DNA of 64,000 bases from positions 27,707,043 through 27,771,042 of the forward strand of contig CM023539.1 in NCBI GenBank assembly GCA_013350335.1, given 5' to 3'. Position 1 is the stretch's first letter, and each line of letters begins with the position of its first letter. Of this stretch, positions 24,571 to 38,070 are shown piece after piece. The notes under the pieces were generated by a model. It did not search any database, was not told where the DNA came from, and worked only from the letters and a program-made list of their open reading frames with translations. This DNA comes from Chimonanthus salicifolius (taxonomy: Eukaryota; Streptophyta; Magnoliopsida; Laurales; Calycanthaceae). The translations under genes were made by a program, and so were the position numbers.

Positions 24571-27500
24571 TGTAACACCTTGGATTTTCAATTTATTATT
24601 TTTATGAAATTTATCCATTTTTAATTGTGAATTTTAGATTGGATCTTATTTGGATAAAGAATTGGGCCATAACCCAATTAAGACCCAATTGATTGTGGAA
24701 TTAGTGTTATTAAAAAATTAAATGGGTTTGAATTAATTTAGTGATGCATTTAAATAAAAGAGTGCATGGCCGATTATAGGGATTTCCCATATCTAATCAT
24801 ATGCGCATAAAATCATCTAGAAAAGGGTAATACACGGCATTGCTATATTTATTTTTAGCATTGGCCGATTGGGAGGTTACTAATCTAAGCAAGGGAGGTC
24901 GGCAACTTCCAATTAAGGTCAAGGAAAGGTGCACACGGCATGGGCTAAATAAGTCTTAGCCATGTGGGGTTTTTATTAAAAGGGAAAGACAAGGGGCGCA
25001 TGGCCTAAGGGGAGGAAGTAGCTATTTTAAGCACTTCCTAAATATGGACCAAAGAAAGGCTTTAAAATGAGAGGATGACATGGGCACATGGTTTTACAAC
25101 CCCCTTAGCCGAATTTTATTTCCACTCTCCCAATTGTCATTCTCGCCAAGATCAAGAGCAAGGAGAAGAAGAAAGAGCAGCCAGCAAGAGGGAAAAATCA
25201 AAGGGAAAGGAGAAGAAGATTAGAAGAACAAGAAATCAGAAAAAGGTTAGTATCTTAATGGAATGATTTATTTTGAAATAAAAGAACCATAGGGTTCGGC
25301 CATGGTGAATGGCCGAACCCCATGGAAGAAGTTTGGATGATGATTGATAATTTTTAAATGGAAAGAAAGAAACCATAGGGTTCGGCCATGGTGAATGGCC
25401 AAACCCCATGATTGATTAAATGAAGATCATGGATTTATGCTTATGTCTTAAGAGGATTTTCAATGGAGATATGGTAGGAATGTGGGTCGGCCATGGCATG
25501 GCCGAACCATGATTGCTTTATGGCTAAGATGATTGGATCAAAAGAATGGGAAAGAAAGGGGTGAGGTTCGGCCATGGTGTATGGCGAACCCCATCAATTA
25601 TGTTTATGTTTCAATTGATTATAATGGGTGGTAATCGGTTAAATTTAATAAGAGGTTAATGTTATTGATATGTAACTTTTCAAGGGATTAATTAATCAAG
25701 ATCATGAGCCATAGGGTTCGGCCATGGTGTATGGCCGAACCCCATGGGGTTGTTTTTGGAATGGAGATGGATTTGGTTGTTAATTATGGAAAGCATCCAA
25801 GTATGGAAAGAGTTGCTAAAATTGGAAAGTAATCCAGTTAAGGAAAGACAGTTTCTAATTTAGGAAACTATCTATTAAAATGGAAGGAGGAGTTGATTTA
25901 TGGAAACCTTCCAATTATGGAAATGTGTAGGTTATTTATGGAAACAATCTAATTATGGAAGGGTTTACTTAATTTGGAAACCTTCCATTTATGGAAGGAG
26001 ATTGATAAATTTAGTAAGTTTAATTATGGAAACCTTCTAATAATAGAAGGTGGAGTTTAATTAAGGAAGATTGGATTTAAAAAGGGAATAAATGGATTGG
26101 ATGCCATGAGTGAGGTTCGGCCATGGTGTATGGCTGAACCCCACTAGGATTTATTTTGGAAACCTTTTTATTTATAGAAGGTTGTTCAATTAAGTAAGTT
26201 TCTAAAAATAAAAGGGGAAATTAACATGGGGAAAGTTCTATTTTTGGAAAGCGAAATCTAAATTTGGAAACTATCCAATTATGGATTGGCTAAGAATGGA
26301 AGATGATGGAAAAAGGAAACCTAGACATCATAGGATTCGGCCAAGGTGCTTGGCCGAACCCTATGAATTAATTCTATAGGTTAAGCTTATTTTATGGACC
26401 TAAGATGGAACTAAGATGTCATAGGGTTCGGCCATGGTGTGTGGCCGAACCCCATGAATCAAGTAGAATGTATTGTATGGATTTAATATGATGTTTGGAT
26501 TAATGAGACGACATAAACCTAAGCCAGTGGCAAAATGGTAAATATCACCTAAATTGAAAGATCATGGGTTCGGCCATGATGTATGGCCGAACCCCATGAG
26601 TTGGTTTATGGATCAAACATTAACTTAGGAAATTGTTTCAATAATTGAAAAGATGTGATTATGGAATAATAGCCATGGATGGCATTTTCGTAAATAGGTG
26701 TGAAAAATGGTAAGCCATGGGTTCGGCCATGGTGTATGGCCGAACCCCATGGGGTTTTGTTTATGGACTTAGAACCTTGTAATCAAGTGGGACTTGGTGT
26801 TGATTTATTATTATATTATAAGGTAACGGGATTGCGTAAATGGTGTGCAATCGGTGATCGATTCTTGGACGGAAACGCAAGGACTCGTGGACGGTCTTTG
26901 GTAGGATTCCACCACTTTGAAACCATGGATTTATGTACACTTGTTTTATCTTAATGAAAATATGTTTCAAAGGATTTGCTTTATTATTGAATTTCAAATG
27001 CTATGCTTAATTGTATAAATAGCATGTGTTGATTATGTTTCAAAAGGTGATTTTAAATGCTATCTTTATGTTATAAAATAGCATGTGTTTCATTGGCATC
27101 TCATGCATGGCATGAGTGAATGATTTATAACAGGAGGGGTCACACTCCATCGGGGCGTCCTAAAAACCTATGTGCGATACCTTGATGTGATTTCCATCAA
27201 GAAGAATCCGGAGGGTCCACACTCCGCCGGGGCATCCGGAAGACCTATGTGGTGGGCACATTTATGTACATGTGATGGGTGTGACTCATTGCATATTTGT
27301 CATCATTGCATGGCATGAATTTTACCTGGTTTTATATATTATGTTATAATATATGTTTTGTACTAACCATATGTTAGCCGTAACTGGAATACCTACTGGG
27401 CGCGTTGTTCTAACGCCCTACTTCTACCCTAGTTGATGATACAGGTAATCAGGGGAACGATGAACATAAGACGGACCAGGCATAGGAGCTTGGAAGACTT

Positions 27501-27923
27501 ATTTTACATGTTTTGAATAAAGTTACTCATGAATTTGTATTTGAGTATTTGGATTTCGGAATGTAATAACTTAGATGGTCGAATAATTTATTGGATAATT
27601 ATGATATTTTAATTATGAATAAGGACTTGACGTACTTTGCTATCTGAATGGAATAGAACTTGGTTCTATTATGATTCCGCATTTTTATGCTATGATTCCA
27701 CAGGTTATGATATTTATTCCGCAAGTTGATATTGCTATGTGTGAACCATTTTTCATGGACTTGATCCATGCACACATAGAGTTGGCCAGTTAAGGGTCGG
27801 ACTTTGGAAGTTCGGACTTAGCTCGCGTCGTGGCGTCCCGCGCTCTATCACTCTACTCTGTTATAAAAAAAATATACTCTGAATTTACAGGAAAAAGTGA
27901 GTGAAAAAGGGCGGGACGTTACA
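24571..27923 (+). mobile_element. C1 solo LTR (3353 bp)
   Basis: TGTAACACCTTGG...GGGACGTTACA with no primer site or coding region at either side, flanked by caagg (24566-24570 and 27924-27928). N internal sequence continues across it. About ten GGTTCGGCCAT hairpins, the two-copy tandem block and the GGGCG stem are present. A solo LTR is the usual result of recombination between the two LTRs of one element. Confidence 0.95.
25286..26751. repeat. Hairpin series in the C1 solo LTR
   Basis: About ten copies of GGTTCGGCCAT...ATGGCCGAACC, for example near 25289, 25382, 25715, 26116, 26427, 26570 and 26723. The loop varies (ggtga, ggtgt, gatgt) while the arms are mostly kept, including the CG pairs. 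Confidence 0.9.
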
Positions 27924-28424
27924 CAAGGTGTCTATGAACATGAGTCATTCCACATAATGTATAATCTAGTGAATATTGTAATGAGACACAAAGCAAACTA
28001 ATAATAAATTCATTTCCCATTTTGAATACGGTTACTATGCATATGGAAATGAAGTATGATGCTACACACACAGCTTTATGCCTGTTATCATGTTATTACC
28101 CAAAACAGGATAAACATTTTTACCATTCTTTCAAGTATACTTCAATTTATTGAAAGAGCTGGTACATAAATGGATTACAGTTAAGCATATTTAATCATTT
28201 TGATCAACATTTTTGGTAAACACTACCAAACTAAAAATCCATTTGATTGACATAAAGCTTGTTTCATTCCACAATGGATTCACAAGTTTAGGAACTTGGA
28301 ATGAAACGATACTATGTATGTGTTACATACACTCCCTATACATGAGGTAATGCATATAGTATATTCATTTCCTAAAGATGCACAAATCACATAGCATATG
28401 AAATGAAATGAGATAAGTATATTC
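27924..28424 (-). mobile_element. N-minus internal segment
   Basis: Matches 2240-2735 of N-left in the same orientation (attcattccacataat, catgttattacccaaaacatgata, gagataagtatattc). No coding signal. It ends in tattc, the left target copy of the N solo LTR. Confidence 0.85.
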
Positions 28425-29321
28425 TGTTAGTGCCTCGGCTTGGCCAAGCCCCTATGTTTGTCAATTCCATGATTCGGAAAGAAGTACTTGCTGGAAGCTT
28501 GAAGACCCAAGATGATCAAGAGTAATGATCATGCTCCACCGGATTGAATCGCATCATTATGGCAATCACAAAACAGGTATTTGTCCATAGATGACTTTAG
28601 GTGGTTCCCACACCTTAGAGAGGACTATCCTTAGGCTTAGATGAACAAATGTTTAAATCATAAAAAGCCTAGTCAGGAAGTTTGACAGTGAATTGGAAGC
28701 AAACTTGGAAATATGAATTATGTTAACTGTCAAAACGATCAGTCTTATCTCAATGACCCCTCGGTGAAGTAAGGATCAAACCATCGTGGTCAAAGATTGG
28801 TCGGACCGAATGACATAGGTTCTGGAACATTGAACTGTCATTCTGGGTTTTCCTCTGATCGAGAGACTTGTATGCACTGACCTCCGGTGAAAGGCTGAAA
28901 CGATCCCTCTTGGTCGACGAATCCTCGATCAAAGATCTTGAGTTCTGTAACCTTGAACTCATGTGGACTCTCGAAGAAACAGACATATCGACAATCAAAG
29001 ACCGATCAAGAGTACCAGGACTGACCCCTCGGTAATGGGCGATAGGTCGTTCTCGGTAACAGGTTTCTAAGTTGAAACTACTGTCAAGCATGTTTTCCAC
29101 CAGAACGAGCCTCTCGTATGGACCGACCTCTCGGTTCCATAAGTGTCGACCCATCGGCAACAACGACATGTCGACTGGGAATAAATATTACCGTTAGGAG
29201 TGCACTTAATGCACAACGGTCGGAATTGTAATGGTAACATTTCTAGTCACCGATCCCTCGGTGCGACCGACCGGTAAGTATATTACCGTTACTTCAACTG
29301 GTTGCCTTCTCTATATAAACC
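28425..29321 (+). mobile_element. N solo LTR, left part
   Basis: TGTTAGTGCC start and 897 bp of N LTR, cut at 29321 by C2. The rest is at about 41353-42328; together they are the usual ~1.9 kb. Flanks tattc at 28420-28424 and 42329-42333 are identical, and there is no primer site after 42328, so it is a solo LTR inside N-minus. Confidence 0.93.
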
Positions 29322-31089
29322 TGTAACACCCTGGAATTTCAAAGTTATCAATTTATATGAATTTATTCATATTTACGGAATTGCCATTGTGATATATTTG
29401 AGTTGAATTTAAATGGGTCAATGGTCCAATCATGACCCAAGGTTAGTAGTTTTGATTACAAAACAAATAAATGGATAAGATGAACTTAAACGGGTCAAGA
29501 ATCATAATTGGGTCAAATTTTCTTTAAATGGGTCAAAATTGCCAAATTGGACCCAATGGGTCGGGTTTGACTTGGTTGACCATCAAATGAGTCCAAGCTT
29601 GATTAAGTTGGGGCTGATTGGATTCTGAAAATGGAATTAATAGTTGAGTTAAATGAGTGAGTTGGTTGGAAATAAATTATAAGTGAGTGAGTTGATTTGA
29701 AATAAGTTATGAGTAAGTGAGTTCTTTTAAATTATAAATGAGTGGAATATGAGGTTGAAGGGCTGGTTTTCATATTCAAATAAGATGGTCCACACGTTGG
29801 ATACATGGGTGGGCATCCCATGCATGAAACCCCAAGATAGAAAATAAATGGAAGGTACCGTTTTATGGAGTTACAAGATGTGTTCACACTTGAAGGGGGG
29901 AAGTTTCATTTGAAAAAATGAAACTCTCACATGGATGTTAAAGAGGGTCAAAGGGAGCTGAATGGTTTGGTACTCAAATGCAATACAAAACCGTTGGATG
30001 GGGGGAGTTTCATCTCATGGATGAAACCCCCACAAGGGTTAAGTAAATGGGGAATGGTGGCTATAGATTTCAAACCCATACATGCCGTTGGGGCTCATGG
30101 GTGTTTCACATTTTGGTTGAAACTTCAAGATGGAAGATGAATGGGGTTTGTGGGGGTTACTCAAGACTTTGCATGGGAGACGTTGGTTGCTTGGGGTGTT
30201 TCATTTCATAGATGAAACCCCCAAGTAACATAAAGAACTTTGATTAAGGTGAGGTGAGTTACACAAGGTTAACCTTGGGCTGGTTTTGGTTAAACAAAGG
30301 GCTCTCATTTTACTCTCTCTATCTCTCTCTTCCTTGGACTATTATCATCTCTCTAAGATCAAGAACAACAGCTGGTTACTGATATGAAGTCAGTCCTTGA
30401 TTGATTTATTTCACCAAGACAAAAGCATACATTGAGCAAAGGAGTTGGCATCAAGGTTCCCCATCCAAAGCCAAAATTCTTTCTCTCTCTCTCTCTCAAT
30501 CCTTGTCATCTAGTTGAATTATCTTAAGGAGCTTGCAACAAGATCAGTCTCAGTCCAAAGAACAGTAAGAGAGAAGGAGAGGTCAAGGAAATAAAGGGTC
30601 AAAGAAGGAGTCAAAAGAACCGAAGGAGACGCGGTATTAGTAAGTGCATTTTGAACCCTTGTTTAATAAATTGGTTAAGAAAATGAGATCTGGCCATTGT
30701 TAGGCCAGATCCATCAATGGTTTAGATCTAGGATTATGATGTTTAAAATGATAAAATATGGACCATAGGGTTCGGCCCCATTGGATGGCCGAACCCCATG
30801 GAAAAGATTGGTTGTTTTTGATGTTTTTGAAACATAGAAACTATGAATTTTGTGGACTGTTTTTAATGTTTCTTTAAGACTCAAATGCATGTTTTAAAGA
30901 GGGTTAAAAACATGGATTTGAATGACATAAGGACTGAAGGTATCATGGGTCTAAATCATAGATTTAAATTGATGAAATGGACCATTGGGATCGGCCATCT
31001 TGAATGGCCGAATTCCATGAAGTATTATGGTTGTTTGGATTGAGTTTTACAAAATGGAAATCATACAAAGTGATGGACTTATTGGATGG
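29322..31089 (+). mobile_element. 5' LTR of C2, truncated
   Basis: TGTAACACCCTGG start at 29322, closely matching 33709-35470. It stops at ttattggatgg near 31089 and runs directly into RT coding sequence. The rest of the LTR, primer site, gag, protease and the first part of RT are missing. A gagtttcat/atgaaac hairpin-like block lies at about 29900-30030 and 30195-30225, and two GGTTCGGCCAT-type hairpins near 30770 and 30990. Confidence 0.92.
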
Positions 31090-31916
31090 ATGATTTATTT
31101 GATCAGTTGAGGCGTTCCAGTCACTTTTCCAAGATTGACCTGATGTCCGATTATCATCAAATCCGGGTCAGGGAGGAAGATATAGAGAAGACAACTTTCA
31201 GAACACGGTATGGACTATTTGAATTTGTAGTCATGCCTTTTGGGCTTACCAACGCACCGGCTGTATTCATGGACTTAATGAACATAATCTTTCGTCCATA
31301 TCTGGATCGGTTTGTTATAGTGTTCATTGACGATATCCTGATCTATTCCAAGAGTCAGGAGGATCATGCTGAGCATCTACGAATAGTATTGAACACCTTG
31401 AGACAGAACAAGCTGTATGCCAAAGCAAGCAAATGCGAATTTTGGCTACCTGAGGTCAAATTCTTAGGGCATGTTATAACAGCTGATGGTATAGCCATTG
31501 ATCCGGCAAAGGTGGCAACAGTGAGGGAGTGGAAAGCACCGAAGAATGTCATTGAGATCCGTAGCTTCCTGGGTTTGGCTGGATATTATAGGAAGTTCAT
31601 CATGGATTTCTTTAAAATAGCATCTCCATTGACTCGACTCACTCAGAAAGGGGTCAAATATGAGTGGTCAGAGTTGTGCAATCAGAGGTTTGAGGAGCTG
31701 AAAGAGAGACTTACAACTGCTCCTATTTTAGTTTTGCGGGAAAGAGGCAAAGGTTACAAAGTACAATGCGATGCATCAGGAGAGGGACTGGGATGTTCAC
31801 TCATGCAACGTGATCGTGTGGTGGCATATGGTTCAAGACAACTAAAGATACATGAACGCCTCTACCCCACACATGATCTGGAATTAGCTGCGGTGGTCTT
31901 CGCTCTTAAAAGCTAG
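31088..31916 (+). pseudogene. pol: Reverse transcriptase / RNase H of C2, 5'-truncated
   Basis: Begins abruptly at DDLFDQL, the RT position matched by IDDLFYQL in C1-full. Then [27 protein letters not shown], catalytic [10 protein letters not shown] (about 31324-31353), [12 protein letters not shown], RNase [10 protein letters not shown] and [21 protein letters not shown] at 31914-31916 sits where C1-full has Trp. The apparent start at 31086 is created by the LTR junction and is not a real start. A dead copy, although the remaining code is well kept. Confidence 0.93.
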
Positions 31917-32390
31917 AGACACTATCTATATGGTGAGAAGTTTGAAGTATTTTCAGATCACAAGAGCTTGAAGTATTTATTTGATCAGAAAGAGCTCAAC
32001 TTGAGGCAGCGCAGATGGATGGAATACTTGGCAGATTATGAATTTGCGCTCCAGTATCATCCGGGGAAGGCCAACAAGGTGGCGGATGCTCTTAGCCGCA
32101 TGTCTCATGCATCAGTGGCATGTCTGATCAGGATCGAATGGGAGATGTTGAATACCATTCGTGAGTTCAATCTATATATCACAAACCATGGGAGTATGTA
32201 CAATTTGATCATACGATCCAACATGGTTACAAAGATTGAACAGGAGCAGCGTGCAGATCCAGAAATGGCAGAGACATGGGCCAAGATGTCTATTGGTGAG
32301 GTTGTACCAGATTGGGAATTACGACCAGGACAGGATCACATGTTCTGGGTAGAATTTATGTGCCAAGAAGCTGCAGAAAAGAATTACTGA
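31917..32390 (+). pseudogene. RNase H end and RT-integrase linker of C2
   Basis: Same frame after the [38 protein letters not shown] and the linker to [14 protein letters not shown]. The frame closes at 32390, after a one-base shift near 32340 in which the true reading passes to the integrase frame ([20 protein letters not shown]). Confidence 0.88.
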
Positions 32391-32896
32391 TAGAGGCACA
32401 TCAGAGCAAGCTCTCCATTCATCCGGGTAGCACAAAAATGTATCATGACTTAAAAAGACATTATTGGTGGCATGGACTCAAGAAGGATGTTGCAGAGTTT
32501 GTGGCTCATTGTTTAACTTGTCAGCAAGTTAAGACGGAACATCAGAAGCCACCAGGGTTACTCAAACCCTTATTTGTGCCAGAATGGAAATGGGAGCACA
32601 TTTTCATGGACTTTGTGACGGGATTACCGAGGTCCTCGAAGGGCAATGACGCTATATGGGTCGTGGTAGACCGACTGACCAAATCCGCGCATTTTATTCC
32701 TATCAAGATGTCGGATTCATCTGAGACATTGGGTCGGCGGTATATCAAGGACATCATCAGATTACATGGTATTCCTCGGACAATCGTATCTGATAGAGAT
32801 GGCCGATTCACCGGCAGGGTATGGCAGAGTACGCAGTCAGCCATGGGAACAGATTTACTGACTGGCATAGCGTTCCATCCACAGACTGATGGATAG
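32340..32896 (+). pseudogene. Integrase N-terminus and core of C2
   Basis: HHCC domain (HPGSTKMYHDLKRHY, AHCLTCQ) and core with Asp in IFMDFVTGLP and Asp in IVSDRDGRFTG. A TAG at 32894-32896 falls exactly before the catalytic Glu; the next residues read SKK where C1-full reads SER, so the Glu itself is also changed. The enzyme could not work even if the stop were read through. Confidence 0.92.
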
Positions 32897-33646
32897 TCGA
32901 AAAAAACAATACAAACACTGGAGGACATGCTGAGGGCGTGCATGCTAGACTTCAAAGGTGGATGGGAGGATCATTTGCCATTGGTGGAGTTTTCTTATAA
33001 CAATAGCTACCAAGCAAGCCTTCAGATGGCACCATTCGAAGCTTTGTATGGTAGACCATGCAGGTCACCAGTGTGCTGGACCGAGGTCGGCGAACCTGCG
33101 CTGATAGGACCCGAGTTGGTTGCCGAAACTACTGCACAGATCCAGTTGATACGTCAACATTTGTTGACCGTACAGAGTCGGCAAAAGAGCTATGTTGATA
33201 AGAGGAGGAGGTTTCTCGAATTTGAAGTGGGAGACATGGTATTCTTGAAAGTCTCGCCACGAAAAGGGCACATGAGATTTGGGAAGAAGGGAAAACTGTC
33301 ACCAAGGTATGTGGGACCATTTTTAATTATAGGAAGGATGGGAGATGTAGCCTATCAGTTGGCACTTCCTTCGCAGTTGGCGTCTCTACATGATGTATTC
33401 CATGTGTCGATGCTGAGGAAGTACAACCCCGATCCGTCTCATGTCTTGAATGTGCAAGACATAGATGTGCAAAGCGACGCCACTTACATTGAGAAGCAGG
33501 TCAGAATAATAGAGAATGAGCAAAGGGTGTTGCGTAACCGAGCGATTCAATTCGTCAAGGTGGTATGGGATCGACATGGTGTTGAGGAAGCCACTTGGGA
33601 ACTGGAATCGGAGATGAGAACATCTCACCCTGAATTGTTTGTATGA
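32897..33646 (+). pseudogene. Integrase C-terminus with chromodomain of C2
   Basis: Same frame after the TAG, 249 codons to a TGA at 33644-33646. Reads QTLEDMLRACMLDFKGGWED, SPVCWTEVGEPALIGPE, VGDMVFLKVSPRKGHMRFG, SPRYVGPF, FHVSMLRKYNPDPSHVL and the chromodomain RNRAIQFVKVVWDRHG, EEATWELESEMR. The ending in EEATWE..SEMR is typical of Tekay/Del-type tails. The purine tract before the LTR is aaaaagag at about 33693-33701. Confidence 0.93.
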
Positions 33647-33708
33647 TTTATTTTGAAATCCTACTTAGTTTGATTTTCGGGACGAAAATTATAAAAAGAG
33701 TATTGTAT

Positions 33709-35503
33709 TGTAACACCCTGGAATTTCAAAGTTATCAATTTATATGAATTTATTCATATTTACGGAATTGCCATTGTGATATATTTGAGTTGAATTTAAA
33801 TGGGTCAATGGTCCAATCAAGACCCAAGGTTAGTAGTTTTGATTACAAAACAAATAAATGGATAAGATGAACTTAAACGGGTCAAGAATCATAATTGGGT
33901 CAAATTTCGTTAAATGGGTCAAAATTACCAAATTGGACCCAATGGGTCGGGTTTGACTTGGTTGACCATCAAATGAGTCCAAGCTTGATTAAGTTGGGGC
34001 TGATTGGATTTTGAAAATGGAATTAATAGTTGTGTTAAATGAGTGAGTTGGTTGGAAATAAATTATAAGTGAGTGAGTTGATTTGAAATAAGTTATGAGT
34101 AAGTGAGTTCTTTTAAATTATAAATGAGTGGAATATGAAGTTGAAGGGCTGGTTTTCATATTCAAATAAGATGGTCCACACGTTGGATACATGGGTGGGC
34201 ATCCCATGCATGAAACCCCAAGATAGAAAATAAATGGAAGGTACCGTTTTATGGAGTTTCAAGATGTGTTCACACTTGCAGGGGGGGAGTTTTATTTGAA
34301 AAAATGAAACTCTCACATGGACGTTAAAGAGGGTCAAAGGGAGTTGAATGGTTTGGTACTCAAATACAATACAAAACCGTTGGATGGGGGGAGTTTCATC
34401 TCATGGATGAAACCCCCACAAGGGTTAAGTAAATGGGGAATGGTGGCTATAGATTTCAAACCCATACATGCCGTTGGGGCTCATGGGTGTTTCACATTTT
34501 GGTTGAAACTTCAAGATGGAAGATGAATGGGGTTTGTGGGGGTTACTCAAGACTTTGCATGGGAGACGTTGGTTGTTTGGGGTGTTTCATTTCATAGATG
34601 AAACCCCCAAGTAACATAAAGAACTTTGATTAAGGTAAGGTGAGTTACACAAGGTTAACCTTGGGCTGGTTTTGGTTAAACAAAGGGCTCTCATTTTACT
34701 CTCTCTATCTCTCTCTTCCTTGGACTATTATCATCTCTTTAAGATCAAGAACAGCAGCTGGTTACTGATATGAAATCAGTCCTTGATTGATTTATTTCAC
34801 CAAGACAAAGCATACATTGAGCAAAGGAGTTGGCATCAAGGTTTCCCATCCAAAGCCAAAATTCTTTCTCACTCTCTCTCTCAATCCTTGTCATCTGGTT
34901 GAATTATCTCAAGGAGCTTGCAACAAGATCAGTCTCAGTCCAAAGAACAGTAAGAGAGAAGGAGAGGTCAAGGAAAAGGGTCAAAGAAGGAGTCAAAAGA
35001 ACCGAAGGAGACGCGGTATTAGTAAGTGCATTTTGAACCCTTGTTTAATAAATTGGTAAAGAAAATGAGATCTGGCCATTGTATCGCTAGATCCATCAAT
35101 GGTTTAGATCTAGGATTATGATGTTTAAATTGATAAAATATGGACCATAGGGTTCGGCCCCATTGGATGGCAGAACACCATGGAAAAGATTGGTTGTTTT
35201 TGACGTTTTTGAAACATAGAAACTATGAATTTTGTGGACTGTTTTTAATGTTTCTTTAAGACTCAAATGCATGTTTTAAAGAGGGTTAAAAACATGGATT
35301 TGAATGACATAAGGACTGAAGGTATCATGGGTCTAAATCATAGATTTAAATTGATGAAATGGACCATTGGGATCGGCCGTCTTGAATGGCCGAATTCCAT
35401 GAAGTATTATGGTTATTTGGATTGAGTTTTACAAAATGGAAATCATACAAAGTGATGGACTTATTGGATGGTTTTGAAGGGTAAAAACATGGTAACATTA
35501 TAT
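33709..35503 (+). mobile_element. 3' LTR of C2, left part
   Basis: TGTAACACCCTGG start, highly similar to the truncated 5' LTR over ~1.77 kb (scattered single-base differences by eye), suggesting a fairly young insertion. It is cut at 35503 by the C3 solo LTR and continues at 39530. Confidence 0.93.
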
Positions 35504-36189
35504 TGTAACGCCCGCCCCTTTTTCACCTGCTTTCCGAAAATCAGAGTCTATTTTTTTTTTTTTAAATAGAAGAGTGAGAGAGGGCGCGGACGCCACGACG
35601 CGAGTTAAGTCCGAGCTTCTAAAGCCCGACCCTTAACTGGCCAACCCCACGCGTGCGCGGAACTAAGTCCACGAGAATGGTTCACGCGTAGGAAGTAAGG
35701 TCGCGGATTATAATCATTGCGGAACATGATAATAGAGTCTATCCTGCCGGTTTTTAGATAGAAGGGAAGATACAACATTGAATTACCAAAATGCCCCTAT
35801 ATTCATATTTATATCACCAAAGGTACTCGTCCATAAGTAACGTCCAAACCATCGCAAGAAATGTAAATTTAGACAACCCGACAAGCTAAGTTACTTTAAA
35901 ATTACATCTCCAAAATGTAAACGTAAATAAACTAAGACTGCATGTCCCAAGCTCCTAAGCTTGGCTCCTGTCATGTCCACCGTTTCCTGCCTCTCCTGCG
36001 TCATCAGTTAGGGTAGAAGTAGGGCGTTAGTCAACGCGCCCAGTAGGACTCCGAGTAGGGCTAGCATATGGATTAGTGATAACATGCATACTGATACAAT
36101 AAAATATAACAAAATAAGCATGTAATGAGTGTTATGCCATGGGTGCCAATGTCATGTGTCCCACCCATCATTCGTATGATCATACAATG

Positions 36190-36370
36190 TATTGTCCCCA
36201 TGTTTGCTTCTCGGTCGCCCCGACGGAGCATGGACTCCGGTTATAGAACTATCCCCATGTTTGATTCTCGGTCGCCCCAACGGAGCATGGTCTCCGGTTA
36301 TAGCCCTCAGGCCATCCCCATGTCTGATTCTCGGTCGCCCCGACGGAGCATGGACTCCGGTTTCATTATT
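36190..36370 (-). repeat. Three-copy tandem repeat in the C3 LTR
   Basis: Three units of about 56-60 bp with ctcggtcgccccgacggag, catggactccgg and atccccatgt. It occupies the same relative place as the tandem block of the other chromovirus LTRs. The open frames here come from the repeat, not from a gene. Confidence 0.88.
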
Positions 36371-36965
36371 TTCCCGCCCATGCCATGCATGAGATATACG
36401 TGCATTATGCTATGTAGTATATAGATAAACCATAATTTTGATACACCATACATAGCCATATAATGCATAATGTTAAAATATAATCCATATGATTCATAAC
36501 TTAAAACTCGTCATAAGATAATTCATAATCATAAATCCATCATAAGCCAAATCAAAATAATTTAAAATACCATCATATATCCATCGCTTACAAAAGGGTA
36601 GGAATCCTACCGAATACCGTGTAGCGTTCCGTTAGGTTTTCCGTTCAATAATCCGGTCGCCGATCGCGTACCGTTTGCGACGTCCCAATACCTTATTACA
36701 TTTACCGAATTAGTCCATACGTTATCCATGATTAAGTTCCTAAGTGATCATAACCCTAGATCCATTCAATGATCCTTAAATATATTACAAGTTTATCAAA
36801 AATCGGTCCTTAACTTAGCCCATTATCCATTGGTTAAAACACATACATAAATCCGATTTTGGCCATTTCAAATATTCCATTGAGCGAGCCTAAAATGCAG
36901 CATCTATACGTTTTATTTAATCATTCATAATGTCCTTTTAATATATCCAATTCCATGTTCAATCC

Positions 36966-38070
36966 ACATAGGGTTCGGCCATGTACCATGGCCGAACCCA
37001 TGGTTGTTCAAAGTGGCTAATAATTACCATTTTGCCACTCTCTCTTCCATGGTTAATCATCCATTTATTTATGTACATTCTAAGTCCAAATTTCATTTAT
37101 ACTTACATCCATTTAATCACGACCTAGCATCATCAAATCGGCCACCTACTTTTAATTAAATTTGAAAACATTTAATCCCATAAATCATCCCATATTTGGC
37201 CTAAGATGTGGCCCACAAAAAGGGGTCATGGGTTCGGCCATACACCATGGCCGAACCCATGGTGTCCATTTTCCCATTTCTTGAGTCCATATTGCCTCAT
37301 TTAGTCCTACCTCAATGAATTTAAATCATTCATTTACATCCTCATTTTCATCCCATTTAAAATACTATATACCAATCCATTAAAATTTCCATTCCTCTTC
37401 ATCATTTTTTTATGCATAAAAATCCCAAATTATTACCATAGGGTTCGGCCATACATCATGGCCGAACCCATGGTTCATGGCTCACTTTTATTAGTGCCAT
37501 TAAGGACCAATGTTTTGTCCATGGTTTTCTTTGCCAAAAATTCCATTTTTAAAAATTAATACCCTACATTCATTTTGGCCCCTTTTTAAAACTTATATCT
37601 TACACTTTGTAAATCCATTTAAAAACTATCATTTCCTCCATCATCTTCTATAATTCAAAAATATTTAATCCACCACTTCCATCCCATTTGAAAATCACAT
37701 ACCATACTCATAATTTTCAAACCTTAGCAACCATTAACCATTGAGCATCTAAGAGCCCTAACCCTCATAGATCACTAACCATGGGGTTCGGCCACCTTGT
37801 ATGGCCGAACCCTATAGTCCATGATTTTTCTTTAGAACATCATACCTCCATTTGAATTTAATCATCCATTTACATCACCATTTTAAATCATTTGAAAACT
37901 AATTATCATTAATCATTCCCCAACATTTTAAACTTTCTAATCTTAATAAAATCATCAATTACTTAGCATTTAGGAAACCTAACCTTTTCTCCATATTTTT
38001 CCATACTTCCATCATCCATCATTTAAATTTGCCACCATGGGGTTCGGCCATGCTACATGGCCGAACCCTA
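36966..38070. repeat. Hairpin series in the C3 LTR
   Basis: Five clear GGTTCGGCCAT...ATGGCCGAACC copies, near 36972, 37232, 37442, 37787 and 38040. The loops (gtacc, acacc, acatc, gctac) differ from those of C1. Confidence 0.9.

Noticed and set aside
32542..32955. 137-codon minus-strand frame over the C2 integrase
   Set aside because: Shadow of the well-supported integrase reading on the plus strand.
36125..36424. Arg/Ser/Met-rich open frames over the C3 tandem block
   Set aside because: Produced by a ~57-bp repeat inside an LTR; no support as protein.
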